This document shows, one piece after another, positions 9,074 to 18,473 of a DNA stretch of 64,000 nucleotides (within the stretch, counting starts at the first letter, position 1; the number at the start of each line of letters is the position of its first letter). The notes below the pieces were generated by a model that saw nothing but the letters and a program-made list of their open reading frames with translations, had not been told where the DNA came from and did not search any database. This DNA is from Allomesorhizobium sp043769475 (GTDB lineage: Bacteria > Pseudomonadota > Alphaproteobacteria > Rhizobiales > Rhizobiaceae), in NCBI RefSeq assembly GCF_043769475.1, contig NZ_CP171729.1, positions 4,650,001-4,714,000 of the forward strand, in the 5' to 3' direction. Made by a program: the position numbers and the translations under genes.

Positions 9074-10525
9074 TCAGCCGGCGGTCGGAGTGGACAGCAG
9101 CCACAGCCCGAAAACCGTGTAGAAAATCATCAAGAGCGTCAGCGGCAATTGGCTGAGCGCAGCCTTGGCCGGCGACGGATGCAGGCGGAATGCCAGCGCA
9201 TGGGCGACGAGCACCGCCAGCACATGCCCGCCGACGATCGCCGCCGCCTGGAAGTTCCAGATCGTCCACGCCGCGCCCGAACCCATTGTCAAACCGGCGC
9301 CGATATGGAGATGCGCCGTGCCGAACAGATTCCACCCCCAACCGAACGGATCGGAAATTGCCACCAGCGCATATTGGCCGTTGACCAGCAGCGCGGTCAG
9401 GTAATGCGAAAAATGATAGGCGAGCGCGATCGGCACGATCGACCAGACGAAAAGCCCTGCCGCCTCGCGAAACGGATGACCGCCTCCGGCCAGACGCTCG
9501 CCAACCCAGACCACAAAGAGATAGATCGCCGCAAGCGCTGCAAACATCAACGCCAGTCCGGCGCTGTTGATGCCGACCAGCGCCGAGCGGCCGGGAAACT
9601 CCAGCGGATTGACGCCGTTGAAGCCGAGCCACAGGAACGTCTTGGAAAACCCGTCGAACGACACCGAACTCAGCGTCAGCAGCAGAAAAAGCATGCCGCT
9701 CGGCGGCAGGGGTTTTGCGCGCCAGAGCTTTGCTCCGGGAAAGCACAGCGACAGCCCGCGCTTGCCTGCGGCGATCTCCGGCCATGCTTCCACCGCCCCA
9801 AAGCGCGAAACCATGCGGAAGAACACCGACAGGAACTCGCCGTGCCGGCTCCAGCCCTCGTAGCCAAAAACCAGCATGCAGGCGAAACTCGTGGCCCAGT
9901 AGAGCGCCACCGCAATCGCCAGCCGCGCCGGATCGTCGGGCGCCGGATAGACCAGCTCGAACCACGCGAAGCCGGCAAACAAAACCAGCGCCGGCCAGTA
10001 GTCGAGCCCGGCCGGCATGGCGCGGTTACCCAAGCGCGGAGATGCCGACGAGACAAGCCGCCATGGCCCGTACCACGGATTGATCCACGCCCAGACATCG
10101 CCAAACGCGCCGTGCACCAGTGTCAGCCCGACCCAGAGCAGGGTCCATATTGTCAGCGGCAGAGGGTTGGACAACGGATCGCGGCTGCCGATCAATCCGG
10201 CAACGACCAGCACCGCAAGGATGGCAAGCGAGAGCAGGCTGGTCCACATCCGCCCGCCATCGCTGATACGGCCGAGCGGCAGGCGCAGCGCCGCAGCGCG
10301 CCCGAGCAGGTTGGGCGGCAGCACCGCCAGCACAAGAAAACTCGCCGCCACGGCCATCGCCCCGCCAATGACGTAATAGCCGGTCGGCAGGAGAAGAACG
10401 TGCCCGCGCTCTGAGGCGTGGGCAAAAGCGGGGGTCGGCAGGAACGTTAATGCAAGAGCTGGTAATGCCGCCGGCAATGAACGGATGCGTGAAACCAGCC
10501 CCTCATCCCCTCCAGTAAGCGTCAC
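9074..10525 (-). CDS. Polytopic membrane protein of unknown function, translationally coupled to pncB
   Basis: A 483-residue protein with a leader-like N-terminus (cleavage plausible after TPAFA, residue 34) and about ten hydrophobic segments. Motifs include DYWPALVLFAGFAWFELV and a terminal LLMIFYTVFGLWLLS. From memory, these resemble a poorly characterised membrane family whose actinobacterial members carry the name fenitrothion hydrolase; that activity should not be assumed here. It overlaps the pncB stop by 4 bp (ATGA), so it is made together with nicotinate phosphoribosyltransferase. A role in transport of a pyridine compound is conceivable but unproven. Confidence 0.75.
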   Translation of the reverse strand: MTLTGGDEGLVSRIRSLPAALPALALTFLPTPAFAHASERGHVLLLPTGYYVIGGAMAVAASFLVLAVLPPNLLGRAAALRLPLGRISDGGRMWTSLLSLAILAVLVVAGLIGSRDPLSNPLPLTIWTLLWVGLTLVHGAFGDVWAWINPWYGPWRLVSSASPRLGNRAMPAGLDYWPALVLFAGFAWFELVYPAPDDPARLAIAVALYWATSFACMLVFGYEGWSRHGEFLSVFFRMVSRFGAVEAWPEIAAGKRGLSLCFPGAKLWRAKPLPPSGMLFLLLTLSSVSFDGFSKTFLWLGFNGVNPLEFPGRSALVGINSAGLALMFAALAAIYLFVVWVGERLAGGGHPFREAAGLFVWSIVPIALAYHFSHYLTALLVNGQYALVAISDPFGWGWNLFGTAHLHIGAGLTMGSGAAWTIWNFQAAAIVGGHVLAVLVAHALAFRLHPSPAKAALSQLPLTLLMIFYTVFGLWLLSTPTAG

Positions 10526-11832
10526 ACCTTGACCAACTGCTCCACCCGGTCCTTTTCGCCAAAAATCCGCAGGTAGCGCTTGATCTCGCGCGGATCGCCG
10601 GTTGCCTTGGCCGGATTGTCCGCCAGCTTGACGGCCGGCCGGCCGTTCGCCTCCGTCACCTTGCAGACCAGCGAGATCGCCTTCAGCCCGTCCGTTTCAC
10701 CATACGGCGCGCTGCCCTCGAAATCGTTTGTCAGATTGGTGCCCCAGCCGAAGGACATGCGCACCTTGCCCTCGAAATGCTTGTAGGTCTCGATGATCGT
10801 GTCGACCTCCAGCCCATCGGAGAAGATCAGCAGTTTCTGGCGCGGATCCTTGCCCTTCTCGCGCCACCACTCGATGATGCGCTCGCCGCCCTCGATCGGT
10901 GGGGCGCTGTCCGGGCGGAAGCCGGTCCAGTCGGCCACCCAGTCGGGCGCGTCGCGCAGGAAGGCCGCCGTTCCGAACGCGTCGGGCAGCACGATCAACA
11001 GATTGCCGCCATAGTAGCGCTGCCAGTCCCGCAGAACCTTGTAGGGCGCTTTCTTCAGTTCCGCCTCATTGTCGGCGAGCGCCGCCAGCACCATCGGCAG
11101 CTCGTGCGCGTTGGTGCCGAGCGCTTCGAGATCGGTGTCCATGGCGAGCTTGACGTTGCTGGTGCCGGTGAAGGCCTCGCCTATGCCTTCCTTCAGCGCC
11201 TCGACGCACCAGCGCTGCCACAGAAAGCTGTGCCGCCGGCGCGTACCGAAATCCGAGATGCGGATGCCGGGCAGCTTCTTCAGCTGCTCGGTCTTGGCCC
11301 ACATCTTTGCTTTCGCGCGGGCATAAAGCACGTCGAGCGCGAACGGCCCGAAAGCCTTCATCGCCGAGCGCGAGCGCAGCTCGTTGATAATGGCGAGCGC
11401 GGGTATCTCCCACATCGTGGTGTACATCCACGGCCCGTGGAATTCGAGCTCGAACTGCCCGTCGCGCTTGTGCAATTCGTATTCTGGAAGCTGGAAATCT
11501 TCGAGCCAAGCAAGGAATTCGGGCTCGAATATCTGCTTGCGACCATAAAAAGTGTTGCCGCCCAGCCAGATCATTTCCTTCTTGGTGAAGCGGAGCGTGC
11601 GGACATGGTCGAGTTGCGCGCGCAGTTCCTGCTCGTCGATCTCGTCGGCCAGCCTGACCGAGGTGGCGCGGTTGATCAGCGAGAAGGTGGCGTCGACCTT
11701 GGGATACATGCCCCAGATCATCTGCAGCATCAGCAGCTTGTAGAAATCCGTGTCGAGCAGGCTGCGCACGATCGGATCGAGCTTCCAGGTGTGGTTGTAG
11801 ACGCGCCGCGCTATATCCGTCCGTGCCACCAT
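10522..11832 (-). CDS. pncB: Nicotinate phosphoribosyltransferase
   Basis: A 436-residue enzyme of normal length that makes nicotinate mononucleotide from nicotinate, PRPP and ATP, the committed step of the Preiss-Handler NAD salvage route. The N-terminal LLDTDFYKLLMLQMIW and the central FGTRRRHS and GTSNVKLA motifs are diagnostic of the family. Together with PncA (3654-4253) it completes nicotinamide to NaMN conversion. Its stop overlaps the start of the downstream membrane protein gene. Confidence 0.94.
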   Translation of the reverse strand: MVARTDIARRVYNHTWKLDPIVRSLLDTDFYKLLMLQMIWGMYPKVDATFSLINRATSVRLADEIDEQELRAQLDHVRTLRFTKKEMIWLGGNTFYGRKQIFEPEFLAWLEDFQLPEYELHKRDGQFELEFHGPWMYTTMWEIPALAIINELRSRSAMKAFGPFALDVLYARAKAKMWAKTEQLKKLPGIRISDFGTRRRHSFLWQRWCVEALKEGIGEAFTGTSNVKLAMDTDLEALGTNAHELPMVLAALADNEAELKKAPYKVLRDWQRYYGGNLLIVLPDAFGTAAFLRDAPDWVADWTGFRPDSAPPIEGGERIIEWWREKGKDPRQKLLIFSDGLEVDTIIETYKHFEGKVRMSFGWGTNLTNDFEGSAPYGETDGLKAISLVCKVTEANGRPAVKLADNPAKATGDPREIKRYLRIFGEKDRVEQLVKV

Positions 11833-11940
11833 TTTGGGAGCCTTCCTGCTATCTTTCGACAGCGCCTATAGCATCGAAAATGCCGCCGCGCTTCAGGATT
11901 TGAGCGCTGGCCCGATAGAAAGATAGCCCGCGAACCGCTG

Positions 11941-12912
11941 TCAGACCGCGACAGCAGCCGCTCGCGGCGGCGCGCGGCGTCTGCGGATGGCGATCTGGCC
12001 GGCGACCGCCACATCCGCGCCCGCGGCCGACTGGTCCCGTTCGGCAAACAGCCAGTCGATGAAGACCTGGGCGATAGGCGCCGATTTCACCTCGTTGCGG
12101 CACACCACATAGAACGCGTCGACGGCCGGCACCGAAAGGTTGAACGGCGTCACCAGCTGGCCCTTGGCGAGCAGGCCGCTGGCTGTGACAGAGTCGCCCA
12201 GCGCCACGCCGTGACCATGGATCGCCGCCCCGATCGCCAGATGCGCGTCGCTCATATGGTGGCGCTGCCCCCGGGCGAGATCGAGCGCATCGGCGGCCGC
12301 GAGCCAGGTGTGCCATTCGCGCCCATCGTCGGCATGCAGCATCACGTGGTCGGCTAGGTCGCGGACCGTGCGGATCGGCCGGTTGTTGATGAGCGTCGGG
12401 CTGACCACCGGGAACAGTTCGAGTTCCGACCATTTCTTCAGCCAGCAATCCGTCCAGCTGCCGTCGCCGTAATGCAGGCAGACGTCGATATCGGGCGAGC
12501 GGATATCGGCCGCGTCGTTGGAGCCGATGAGCTTCAGCCTGATGTCGGGATATTGCGCGGTGAAGCTGCCGAGCCTGGGGATCAGCCACAGCGACAGCAG
12601 CGCCGGCACGCAGCTGACCGACAGCGCGCCGGAACTGCACGGCCTTGTCATGCGCTGGGTGGCGGCGGCGATGCCGTCAAAGGCGCTCGACACGGCCGGC
12701 AAAAGCTCGGCCCCATGCGGCGACAGCTTCAGCTTTTGCCCGGCGCGATCGAACAGTTTCACCTTGAGCGATTGCTCCAGCGCGCGGATCTGATGGCTGA
12801 TAGCGCCGTGGGTGACGTTCAGTTCGCCCGCCGCCTTGGTCAACGAGCCATGTCTGGCAGTCGCCTCGAAGGCGCGCAACGGGTTCAGCGGCGGCAGGCG
12901 CTTGGCGGCCAT
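11941..12912 (-). CDS. LysR-family transcriptional regulator (GcvA-like)
   Basis: A 323-residue regulator. The N-terminal helix-turn-helix (LNPLRAFEATARHGSLTKAA, then GAISHQIRALEQ) is of the GcvA subgroup, followed by a type 2 periplasmic-binding-protein effector domain. The ATG at 12912 begins at the conserved start; the open frame continues upstream through the intergenic region without a recognisable product. It is divergent from the agmatinase-family gene, with 198 bp between them that contain a perfect 7-bp-arm palindrome just 15 bp upstream of this start. It probably controls the ureohydrolase/ABC/amidase unit. The last 20 residues are Arg/Ala-rich. Confidence 0.9.
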   Translation of the reverse strand: MAAKRLPPLNPLRAFEATARHGSLTKAAGELNVTHGAISHQIRALEQSLKVKLFDRAGQKLKLSPHGAELLPAVSSAFDGIAAATQRMTRPCSSGALSVSCVPALLSLWLIPRLGSFTAQYPDIRLKLIGSNDAADIRSPDIDVCLHYGDGSWTDCWLKKWSELELFPVVSPTLINNRPIRTVRDLADHVMLHADDGREWHTWLAAADALDLARGQRHHMSDAHLAIGAAIHGHGVALGDSVTASGLLAKGQLVTPFNLSVPAVDAFYVVCRNEVKSAPIAQVFIDWLFAERDQSAAGADVAVAGQIAIRRRRAPPRAAAVAV

Positions 12913-12926
12913 GGGAAGCCCGTTCC

Positions 12927-12943
12927 TGTGAGAAGATCTCACA
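12927..12943. promoter_or_regulatory. Palindromic operator candidate between lysR and the ureohydrolase gene
   Basis: TGTGAGA-AGA-TCTCACA is a perfect inverted repeat with 7-bp arms. It sits in the divergent promoter region, close to the lysR start, and fits autoregulation plus control of the 13.1-19.2 kb genes. Binding is inferred from position only. Confidence 0.55.
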
Positions 12944-13110
12944 CTGGAGGCTACAACAATATCAATTGATTTTCCAACTGCGCTGCCGCAACAATTCGGG
13001 ACAGCACAAAATAAGAAGAAACTTGGAGGGCATGCCCGGGGACAGCACGACGCGGCCAGAGATGGCCGGCGCGGGTTGTTGGGCGTCCGTGCCGAAAGAG
13101 GAGGCCGAAA

Positions 13111-14172
13111 ATGGGCTACGATCGCGGAAAACTCGACGCTCTTCGCCAGAAATACGGCGAGAGCCACGGCGGCGAACTGTTCAACCCGCAGTTCCGGCGC
13201 GTCGCCGACAAGATTTTCAACGAAAGCGGCACGCGGCTTGCCCCCTATTCCGGCATTCCGACATTCCTCACCGCGCCCTATGTGCCGGTCGACCATGACA
13301 ATCCGGATTTAGGCGACCTGCAGGTCGCCTTGGTCGGCGTACCGATGGATCTCGGCGTCACCAACCGGCCCGGCGCACGCTTCGGCCCGCGCGCGCTGCG
13401 CACCATCGAGCGCATCGGGCCCTACAACCACGTGCTCGACTGCGCGCCGGTGCAGGATCTGCGCGTCGCCGACATCGGCGACATCCGCTTCCAGAGCCGC
13501 TACCGGCTCGAGCTTTCCCATGACGACATCGAACGCCGCATCAACCAGATCGTCGACGCCGGCGTCATTCCGCTGTCGGTCGGCGGCGACCATTCGATCT
13601 CCCACCCGATCCTCAAGGCGGTCGGCAAGAAGCGTCCCGTCGGCATGATCCACATCGACGCGCATTGCGACACCGGCGGCGCTTTCGACCAGACGAAATT
13701 CCACCATGGCGGCCCGTTCCGCAATGCGGTGCTCGATGGCGTGCTCGACCCGACCCGCACGATCCAGATCGGCATTCGCGGCTCGGCCGAGTATCTTTGG
13801 GAATTCACCTACGAATCCGGCATGACGGTCATCCACGCCGAGGAAATCTCCGGCATGGGCATCCCCGCGGTCATCGAGCGCGCGAAACAGATCGTTGGCG
13901 ACGGTCCGACCTACCTGTCCTTCGACATAGACAGCCTCGACCCTGCCTTCGCGCCCGGCACCGGCACGCCGGAAGTCGGCGGGCTGACGACGCGCGAAGT
14001 GCTGGAGATCATCCGCGGCTTCAAGGGCGTCAACCTGGTCGGCGGCGACGTGGTGGAAGTCGCACCTCAATATGATTCCACCACCAACACCGCCCATGCT
14101 GGCGCGCAGGTGCTGTTCGAGATCCTCAGCCTTATGGTGTTCAGCCCGGCAATCACGAGCAAGGGAGCTTGA
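13111..14172 (+). CDS. speB: Agmatinase-family ureohydrolase
   Basis: A 353-residue arginase-superfamily enzyme that releases urea from a guanidino compound (agmatine, 4-guanidinobutyrate or a relative). Binuclear Mn ligands are visible: H161 (GGDHS), D183, H185 and D187 (HIDAHCD), and D272 and D274 (SFDIDSLDP). It is longer at the N-terminus (about 70 residues before the core) than E. coli SpeB, a feature of guanidinobutyrase or guanidinopropionase-like members. The gene starts a plus-strand unit with an ABC importer for polyamine-like substrates and a carbon-nitrogen hydrolase. Urea produced here could feed the urease encoded at 47.8-56.7 kb. The exact substrate cannot be read from the sequence. 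Confidence 0.88.
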   Translation: MGYDRGKLDALRQKYGESHGGELFNPQFRRVADKIFNESGTRLAPYSGIPTFLTAPYVPVDHDNPDLGDLQVALVGVPMDLGVTNRPGARFGPRALRTIERIGPYNHVLDCAPVQDLRVADIGDIRFQSRYRLELSHDDIERRINQIVDAGVIPLSVGGDHSISHPILKAVGKKRPVGMIHIDAHCDTGGAFDQTKFHHGGPFRNAVLDGVLDPTRTIQIGIRGSAEYLWEFTYESGMTVIHAEEISGMGIPAVIERAKQIVGDGPTYLSFDIDSLDPAFAPGTGTPEVGGLTTREVLEIIRGFKGVNLVGGDVVEVAPQYDSTTNTAHAGAQVLFEILSLMVFSPAITSKGA

Positions 14173-14317
14173 CATAAAGCAGAAACAAAACCGGCGGAAA
14201 CACCACGCCTGAGACGCCAGCATCGCGTTACCGTCATTGAGGCGCAAGCGCCACGGTGATTTAATGAACCAGAAACAAGGGAACAGCCGCAAAGCCGGCA
14301 AATAGAGGAGAATACCG

Positions 14318-15409
14318 ATGAAACGAATTCTGAACGGGCAAGTGAGCCGCCGCGCGGTGCTTGGCGCCGGCCTGGCCACCGCCGGCATGCTGGCAATGCC
14401 GTCGATCCTGCGCGCGCAGGACAAGTCGCTGAAGATCGGCGTCTATGGCGGCTACTTCAAGAAATCCTTCGACGAGAACATCTTTCCGGAGTTCACCAAG
14501 GCCACCGGCATTGCCGTGGAATCGATCGCCGAGCCGACCGGCGAGGCGTGGCTGGTGCAGCTTGAACAGGCCGCCAAGGCCGGCCAGGCGCCCGCCGACG
14601 TTTCGATGATGTCGCAGACGTCCACGCTGAAAGGCCTGCCAACCGAACTTTGGACACCGATCGACTCGGCCAGGATCAAGAACTTCGATAGCCTGCTGCC
14701 GCACTTCATCAGCAAATATCCGGACGGCCGCGTGGCTGGCGTCGGCGCCGTGGCCTGGTACATCACGCTGGTCACCAACACCGAAGTGTTCAAGGAGCCG
14801 CCGGTTTCCTGGGCCGACATGTGGGATCCGGCCAACGCCGACAAGCTCGGCCTACTTGCGCTCGCCTCCAACTCATTCCTGCTCGAAGTGACTTCCACGA
14901 CCTTCATGGGCGGCACCAAGGCGCTCGACACCGAGGAAGGCATCCTCAAGACCATGGAAAAGCTCGCCGAGCTGAAGCCGAACGTCCGCCTCTGGTATCG
15001 CGACGAAGCGCAGTTCGAGCAGGCGCTGAAGTCGGGCGAGATCCCGATGGGGCAATATTACCACGACGTGACCGGCCTTGCCGCCGCCGACGGCCAGCCG
15101 GTCCGCTCGACCTTCCCGAAGGAGGGCGGCATCCAGGATTCGGGCAACTGGGTCCTGTCGCGCGCCTCCGAAAAGGTCGACGAGGCGCATGTCTTCATCG
15201 ACTATATGAGCCAGCCGGCGATCCAGGGACTGATGTCACGCAAGGTCGGCACGGCGCCGACGCTGAAGAAGGAAGTGCTCGACCTGACGGCCGAGGAATT
15301 CGCGGCGGTGTCATCCGAAATCCCACCGATCCTGCCGCGCTACGACCTCTACACGACCAAGTCCGACTGGATAAACCAGAAGTGGACCGAGCTGATCGTC
15401 GCGGCGTAG
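14318..15409 (+). CDS. Polyamine-type ABC transporter substrate-binding protein (PotD-like)
   Basis: A 363-residue binding protein with a Tat-type leader (SRRAVLGAGLATAGML, cleavage near RAQ residue 33). The mature region KIGVYGGYFKKSF and the later YYHDVTGLAA and QYYHD patterns fit the spermidine/putrescine binding-protein family. It is followed by its ATPase and two permeases. Given the upstream ureohydrolase, agmatine or guanidinobutyrate are plausible ligands; this is inference. Confidence 0.88.
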   Translation: MKRILNGQVSRRAVLGAGLATAGMLAMPSILRAQDKSLKIGVYGGYFKKSFDENIFPEFTKATGIAVESIAEPTGEAWLVQLEQAAKAGQAPADVSMMSQTSTLKGLPTELWTPIDSARIKNFDSLLPHFISKYPDGRVAGVGAVAWYITLVTNTEVFKEPPVSWADMWDPANADKLGLLALASNSFLLEVTSTTFMGGTKALDTEEGILKTMEKLAELKPNVRLWYRDEAQFEQALKSGEIPMGQYYHDVTGLAAADGQPVRSTFPKEGGIQDSGNWVLSRASEKVDEAHVFIDYMSQPAIQGLMSRKVGTAPTLKKEVLDLTAEEFAAVSSEIPPILPRYDLYTTKSDWINQKWTELIVAA

Positions 15410-15435
15410 CTCGCAACAAGCGTTGTGAAGCGCCG

Positions 15436-15565
15436 ACCCCCTCACCGACCGCTTCGCGGCCACCTCTCCCCCTCAAAAGGGGAGAGGAAAGGCGCCAGGC
15501 CCGCCACGGTTCCTCTCGCCATTTCAGGGGGAGAGGTGCCGGGCGCAGCGAGGCGGTGAGGGGGT
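15436..15565. repeat. Palindromic intergenic repeat between binding protein and ATPase genes
   Basis: Perfect 12-bp outer arms (ACCCCCTCACCG at 15436-15447 and its complement at 15554-15565) enclose internal GGGGAGAGG/CCTCTCCCC stems. It belongs to the same broad family as the element at 28083-28221. It may fold in the transcript and separate expression of the binding protein from the ATPase. Confidence 0.75.
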
Positions 15566-15590
15566 CTCGCGCGACCAAATGGGGTAAGCT

Positions 15591-16628
15591 ATGTCCGGAC
15601 TGGCACTGCAAGATATCACCAAGCAATTCGGCGACTTCAAAGCGGTCGACAACGTCACTCTGTCGGTTCCGCACGGCAAGTTCGTCTGTTTGCTCGGCCC
15701 GTCCGGCTGTGGCAAGACCACGCTCCTGCGCATGATCGCGGGCCTCGAGGAGCCGACCGAAGGCGCCATCATCCTCGACGGCGAGGACATCACGCCTGTC
15801 CCCACCCACAAGCGCAATCTCGGCATGGTGTTCCAGTCGCTGGCTCTGTTTCCGCATCTTTCCGTCGGCGACAACATCTCCTACGCGCTGCGCATCCGCG
15901 GCGCTTCGAAGGACGAGCAGAAGCGGCGCGCCGAAGAACTCCTGAAGCTCGTTCACCTCCCCGGCTTCGCCGACCGCCCCGTCGCAAAACTCTCCGGCGG
16001 CCAGCGCCAGCGCGTTGCCATCGCCCGCGCGCTCGCTCTGTCGCCGAAACTCTTCCTCCTCGACGAGCCGATGTCGGCGCTCGACGCCAAGCTCCGCGAA
16101 TCCATGCAGGTGGAACTGCGCCAACTGCAGCAGCGGCTCGGCATTACCACCTTCGTCGTCACGCACGACCAGCGCGAGGCGATGACCATGGCCGATCTCG
16201 TCGTCGTCATGGGCGAGGGGCGCATCCGCCAGGCAGCCTCGCCGATGGAAATCTATCGCAAGCCCGCCGACGCCTTCGTCGCCGATTTCATCGGCTCGAC
16301 CAATCTCCTGGACGTCACCGCCGACAGTTCGGGCCGCGCCTCGGCCCTCGGGAAGGTGATCCCCGGGCTCTCCCTGCCTACAGGCACGGCCAAGGCATCC
16401 ATCTCGATCCGGCCGGAAGACGTACGGCTCGGCAAGCCCGGCCCGGACGCGATTGCCGGCACGGTCACCTTCGTGCGCGATCTCGGCGGCACGATCGAGA
16501 CCTTCGTCGAGGCCGGCGGGACGACAATCATCGCCGTCGCCACGCCGCGCGAACGCATCGACCTCGCTGCCGGCGACAATGTCGGCGTCACCCTGCCGCC
16601 CGAAGCCTGCGTGGTGGTGAAGTCGTGA
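15591..16628 (+). CDS. Polyamine-type ABC transporter ATP-binding protein (PotA-like)
   Basis: A 345-residue ATPase with Walker A GPSGCGKTT (near residue 37), signature LSGGQRQRVAIARAL, Walker B LFLLDEPMSALD and a C-terminal TOBE domain (SIRPEDVRLG). This architecture is typical of the PotA/CysA/MalK group. It energises the PotB/PotC-like permeases encoded next. Confidence 0.92.
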   Translation: MSGLALQDITKQFGDFKAVDNVTLSVPHGKFVCLLGPSGCGKTTLLRMIAGLEEPTEGAIILDGEDITPVPTHKRNLGMVFQSLALFPHLSVGDNISYALRIRGASKDEQKRRAEELLKLVHLPGFADRPVAKLSGGQRQRVAIARALALSPKLFLLDEPMSALDAKLRESMQVELRQLQQRLGITTFVVTHDQREAMTMADLVVVMGEGRIRQAASPMEIYRKPADAFVADFIGSTNLLDVTADSSGRASALGKVIPGLSLPTGTAKASISIRPEDVRLGKPGPDAIAGTVTFVRDLGGTIETFVEAGGTTIIAVATPRERIDLAAGDNVGVTLPPEACVVVKS

Positions 16629-16670
16629 GATGCACAACCCTTTGCCAGTTTGAGCGCCAACGTCGACGCC

Positions 16671-16795
16671 CCCCTCTCCCCGTTCTTCACGGGGAGAGGG
16701 TAAGGGTGAGGGGCAGCGCCGACCTTGAGACGCTGGCGCCGCCCCTCACCTGGCTGCCGCCACCCTCTCCCCGCGAAGTACGGGGAGAGGAGCGC
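16671..16795. repeat. Palindromic intergenic repeat pair between ATPase and permease genes
   Basis: Two strong hairpins built from CCTCTCCCCG / CGGGGAGAGG (about 16672-16701 and 16764-16790) flank a GGTAAGGGTGAGGGGCAGCGCC module. The sequence matches the repeat family seen at 1986-2127, 32746-32902, 33878-33928 and 44347-44402. Confidence 0.75.
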
Positions 16796-16818
16796 CTGTC
16801 GGGAGCGGATCGCCCTTC

Positions 16819-17673
16819 ATGAGACGCGAAGCCCCAAAATCCATAGCCGACTACACGCCGCTGTTCTTCCCGGCGGTCATGCTCGTCGTCTTCTTCGTCG
16901 TGCCGTTTTCGACGATGATCGCCGTCTCCTTCTTCAAGCGCGATCCGGCCGGCTTCTACACGCCCGATTTCGTGCTCGATAATTATGCGCGCTTCCTGTC
17001 GGCCTTCTTCGGCAGCGTGCTTGGCTTCTCGCTGATGCTGTCGGTGATGGTCGCCATCTGCTGCGTGGCCATCGCCTTCCCGTTCACCTATCTGCTCACC
17101 CGCCGCCCGCGCGCCGTGCAGACAGTCTGGCTGGTCTGCCTGCTCTCGGTCCTGTCGCTATCGGAGGTGATCATCGGCTTTGCCTGGTCGACGCTGTTTT
17201 CGCGCACCGCGGGCATCACCAATCTGTTCGTCTGGCTGGGCCTGATGCAGGAGCCGGTCGCGCTGCTGCCGGGTTTTGGCGCGGTGCTCACCGGCATGGT
17301 CTACCAGGCGCTGCCCTATACGATCCTGGTGCTCTATCCCGCTCTGGTGCGGCTCGACCCGACATTGCTGGAAGCAGCGCGCACGCTCGGCGCATCGCCC
17401 ATCCGCGCCTTCTGCAACGTCGTCACTCCGGCGCTCCGAAACACCATCGTCGCGACGCTGATCATGGTCTTCGTCTTCGCGCTGGGCTCGTACCTCCTGC
17501 CGCAGATCCTCGGCCGGCCACAGCACTGGACGCTGTCCGTGCTCATCACCGATCAGGCGATCTACCAGTCCAATATGCCGTTCGCTGCGGCGATGGCGGT
17601 GTTCCTCGTGCTGATCTCGCTGGCGCTGGTCGGCTTGACGTTGCTCGTCGGACGCAGGGAGAACGCGCTATGA
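16819..17673 (+). CDS. Polyamine-type ABC transporter permease (PotB-like)
   Basis: A 284-residue protein with six hydrophobic segments and the permease EAA loop LEAARTLGASPIRAF near residues 190-205, which docks the ATPase. The ATG at 16819 directly follows the upstream repeat. It overlaps the next permease gene by 4 bp. Confidence 0.9.
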   Translation: MRREAPKSIADYTPLFFPAVMLVVFFVVPFSTMIAVSFFKRDPAGFYTPDFVLDNYARFLSAFFGSVLGFSLMLSVMVAICCVAIAFPFTYLLTRRPRAVQTVWLVCLLSVLSLSEVIIGFAWSTLFSRTAGITNLFVWLGLMQEPVALLPGFGAVLTGMVYQALPYTILVLYPALVRLDPTLLEAARTLGASPIRAFCNVVTPALRNTIVATLIMVFVFALGSYLLPQILGRPQHWTLSVLITDQAIYQSNMPFAAAMAVFLVLISLALVGLTLLVGRRENAL

Positions 17674-18473
17674 GAGAGACGTTCCTTCGCCGGCTCTATT
17701 TCGTCGCCGTGGCGCTGTTCCTCGCCGCGCCGCTGATCGTCGTCGCAGGCGTTTCGGTCAACGAAAAGCAGGATCTCGCCTTTCCGCCGGTCGGCTTCTC
17801 GCTCTCCTGGTACGCACAGATCTTTCTCGATCCGGAATGGCGGCGCGCGCTGATCGCCTCGGTGGTTCTGGCGTTCACTTCGGCAGCGCTTGCGGTCGCC
17901 ATCGCGCTGCCGCTGGCCTGGTTCCTGTGGCGGCGCATCGCGCCCTGGGCAAATGTCTTCCAACTGCTCGGCGTGGCGCCCTTCATCCTTCCGCCGGTCA
18001 TCACCGCGCTCGGCTTCCTGACTTTCTGGGCGACGATCGGCCTCTACGGCCAGCCGTGGACGGCGGTCATCAGCCATGCGATCTTCTTCGTGACCCTGCC
18101 GCTGGTGACGCTGTCGCTCGGCTTTGCTTCGATCGACCGCTCGCTGGTCGAAGCCGCCTCGACCATGGGCGCCGACGACCGCACCGTGCTCAAGACCGTG
18201 GTGCTGCCGCTTATCCTGCCCTATCTGGTCTCCGGCTATGCCTTCGCCTTCGTTTTGTCGCTCAACGAATACATCGTCGCCTACATGACCGTCGGCTTCG
18301 TCATGGAAACGCTGCCGATCAAGATCTTCAACGCGCTGCGTTACGGCTATACGCCGACCATGGCCTCGGTATCGGTCTTCTTCGTCGCCATAGCGGCGCT
18401 GGTTTTCGGCCTGATCGCCTGGTTCGGCGATATCAGGCGGCTGCTCGGCGCAATGTCGTCGGAGGCGAACTGA
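17670..18473 (+). CDS. Polyamine-type ABC transporter permease (PotC-like)
   Basis: A 267-residue membrane protein with six hydrophobic segments and the EAA loop LVEAASTMGADDRTVL. It forms the channel with the PotB-like partner. ATGA overlap upstream and TGATG overlap with the amidase gene downstream indicate one translationally coupled unit. Confidence 0.9.
   Translation: MRETFLRRLYFVAVALFLAAPLIVVAGVSVNEKQDLAFPPVGFSLSWYAQIFLDPEWRRALIASVVLAFTSAALAVAIALPLAWFLWRRIAPWANVFQLLGVAPFILPPVITALGFLTFWATIGLYGQPWTAVISHAIFFVTLPLVTLSLGFASIDRSLVEAASTMGADDRTVLKTVVLPLILPYLVSGYAFAFVLSLNEYIVAYMTVGFVMETLPIKIFNALRYGYTPTMASVSVFFVAIAALVFGLIAWFGDIRRLLGAMSSEAN

Noticed and set aside
9041..10414. 457-codon plus-strand frame opposite the pncB-coupled membrane protein
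   Set aside because: The predicted product is a charged Arg/Gln-rich sequence typical of GC-rich antisense frames, whereas the minus strand encodes a proper polytopic membrane protein.
15195..16637. 480-codon minus-strand frame over the PotA-like ATPase gene
   Set aside because: The plus strand has all ABC motifs; the minus frame has none and passes through a palindromic repeat.
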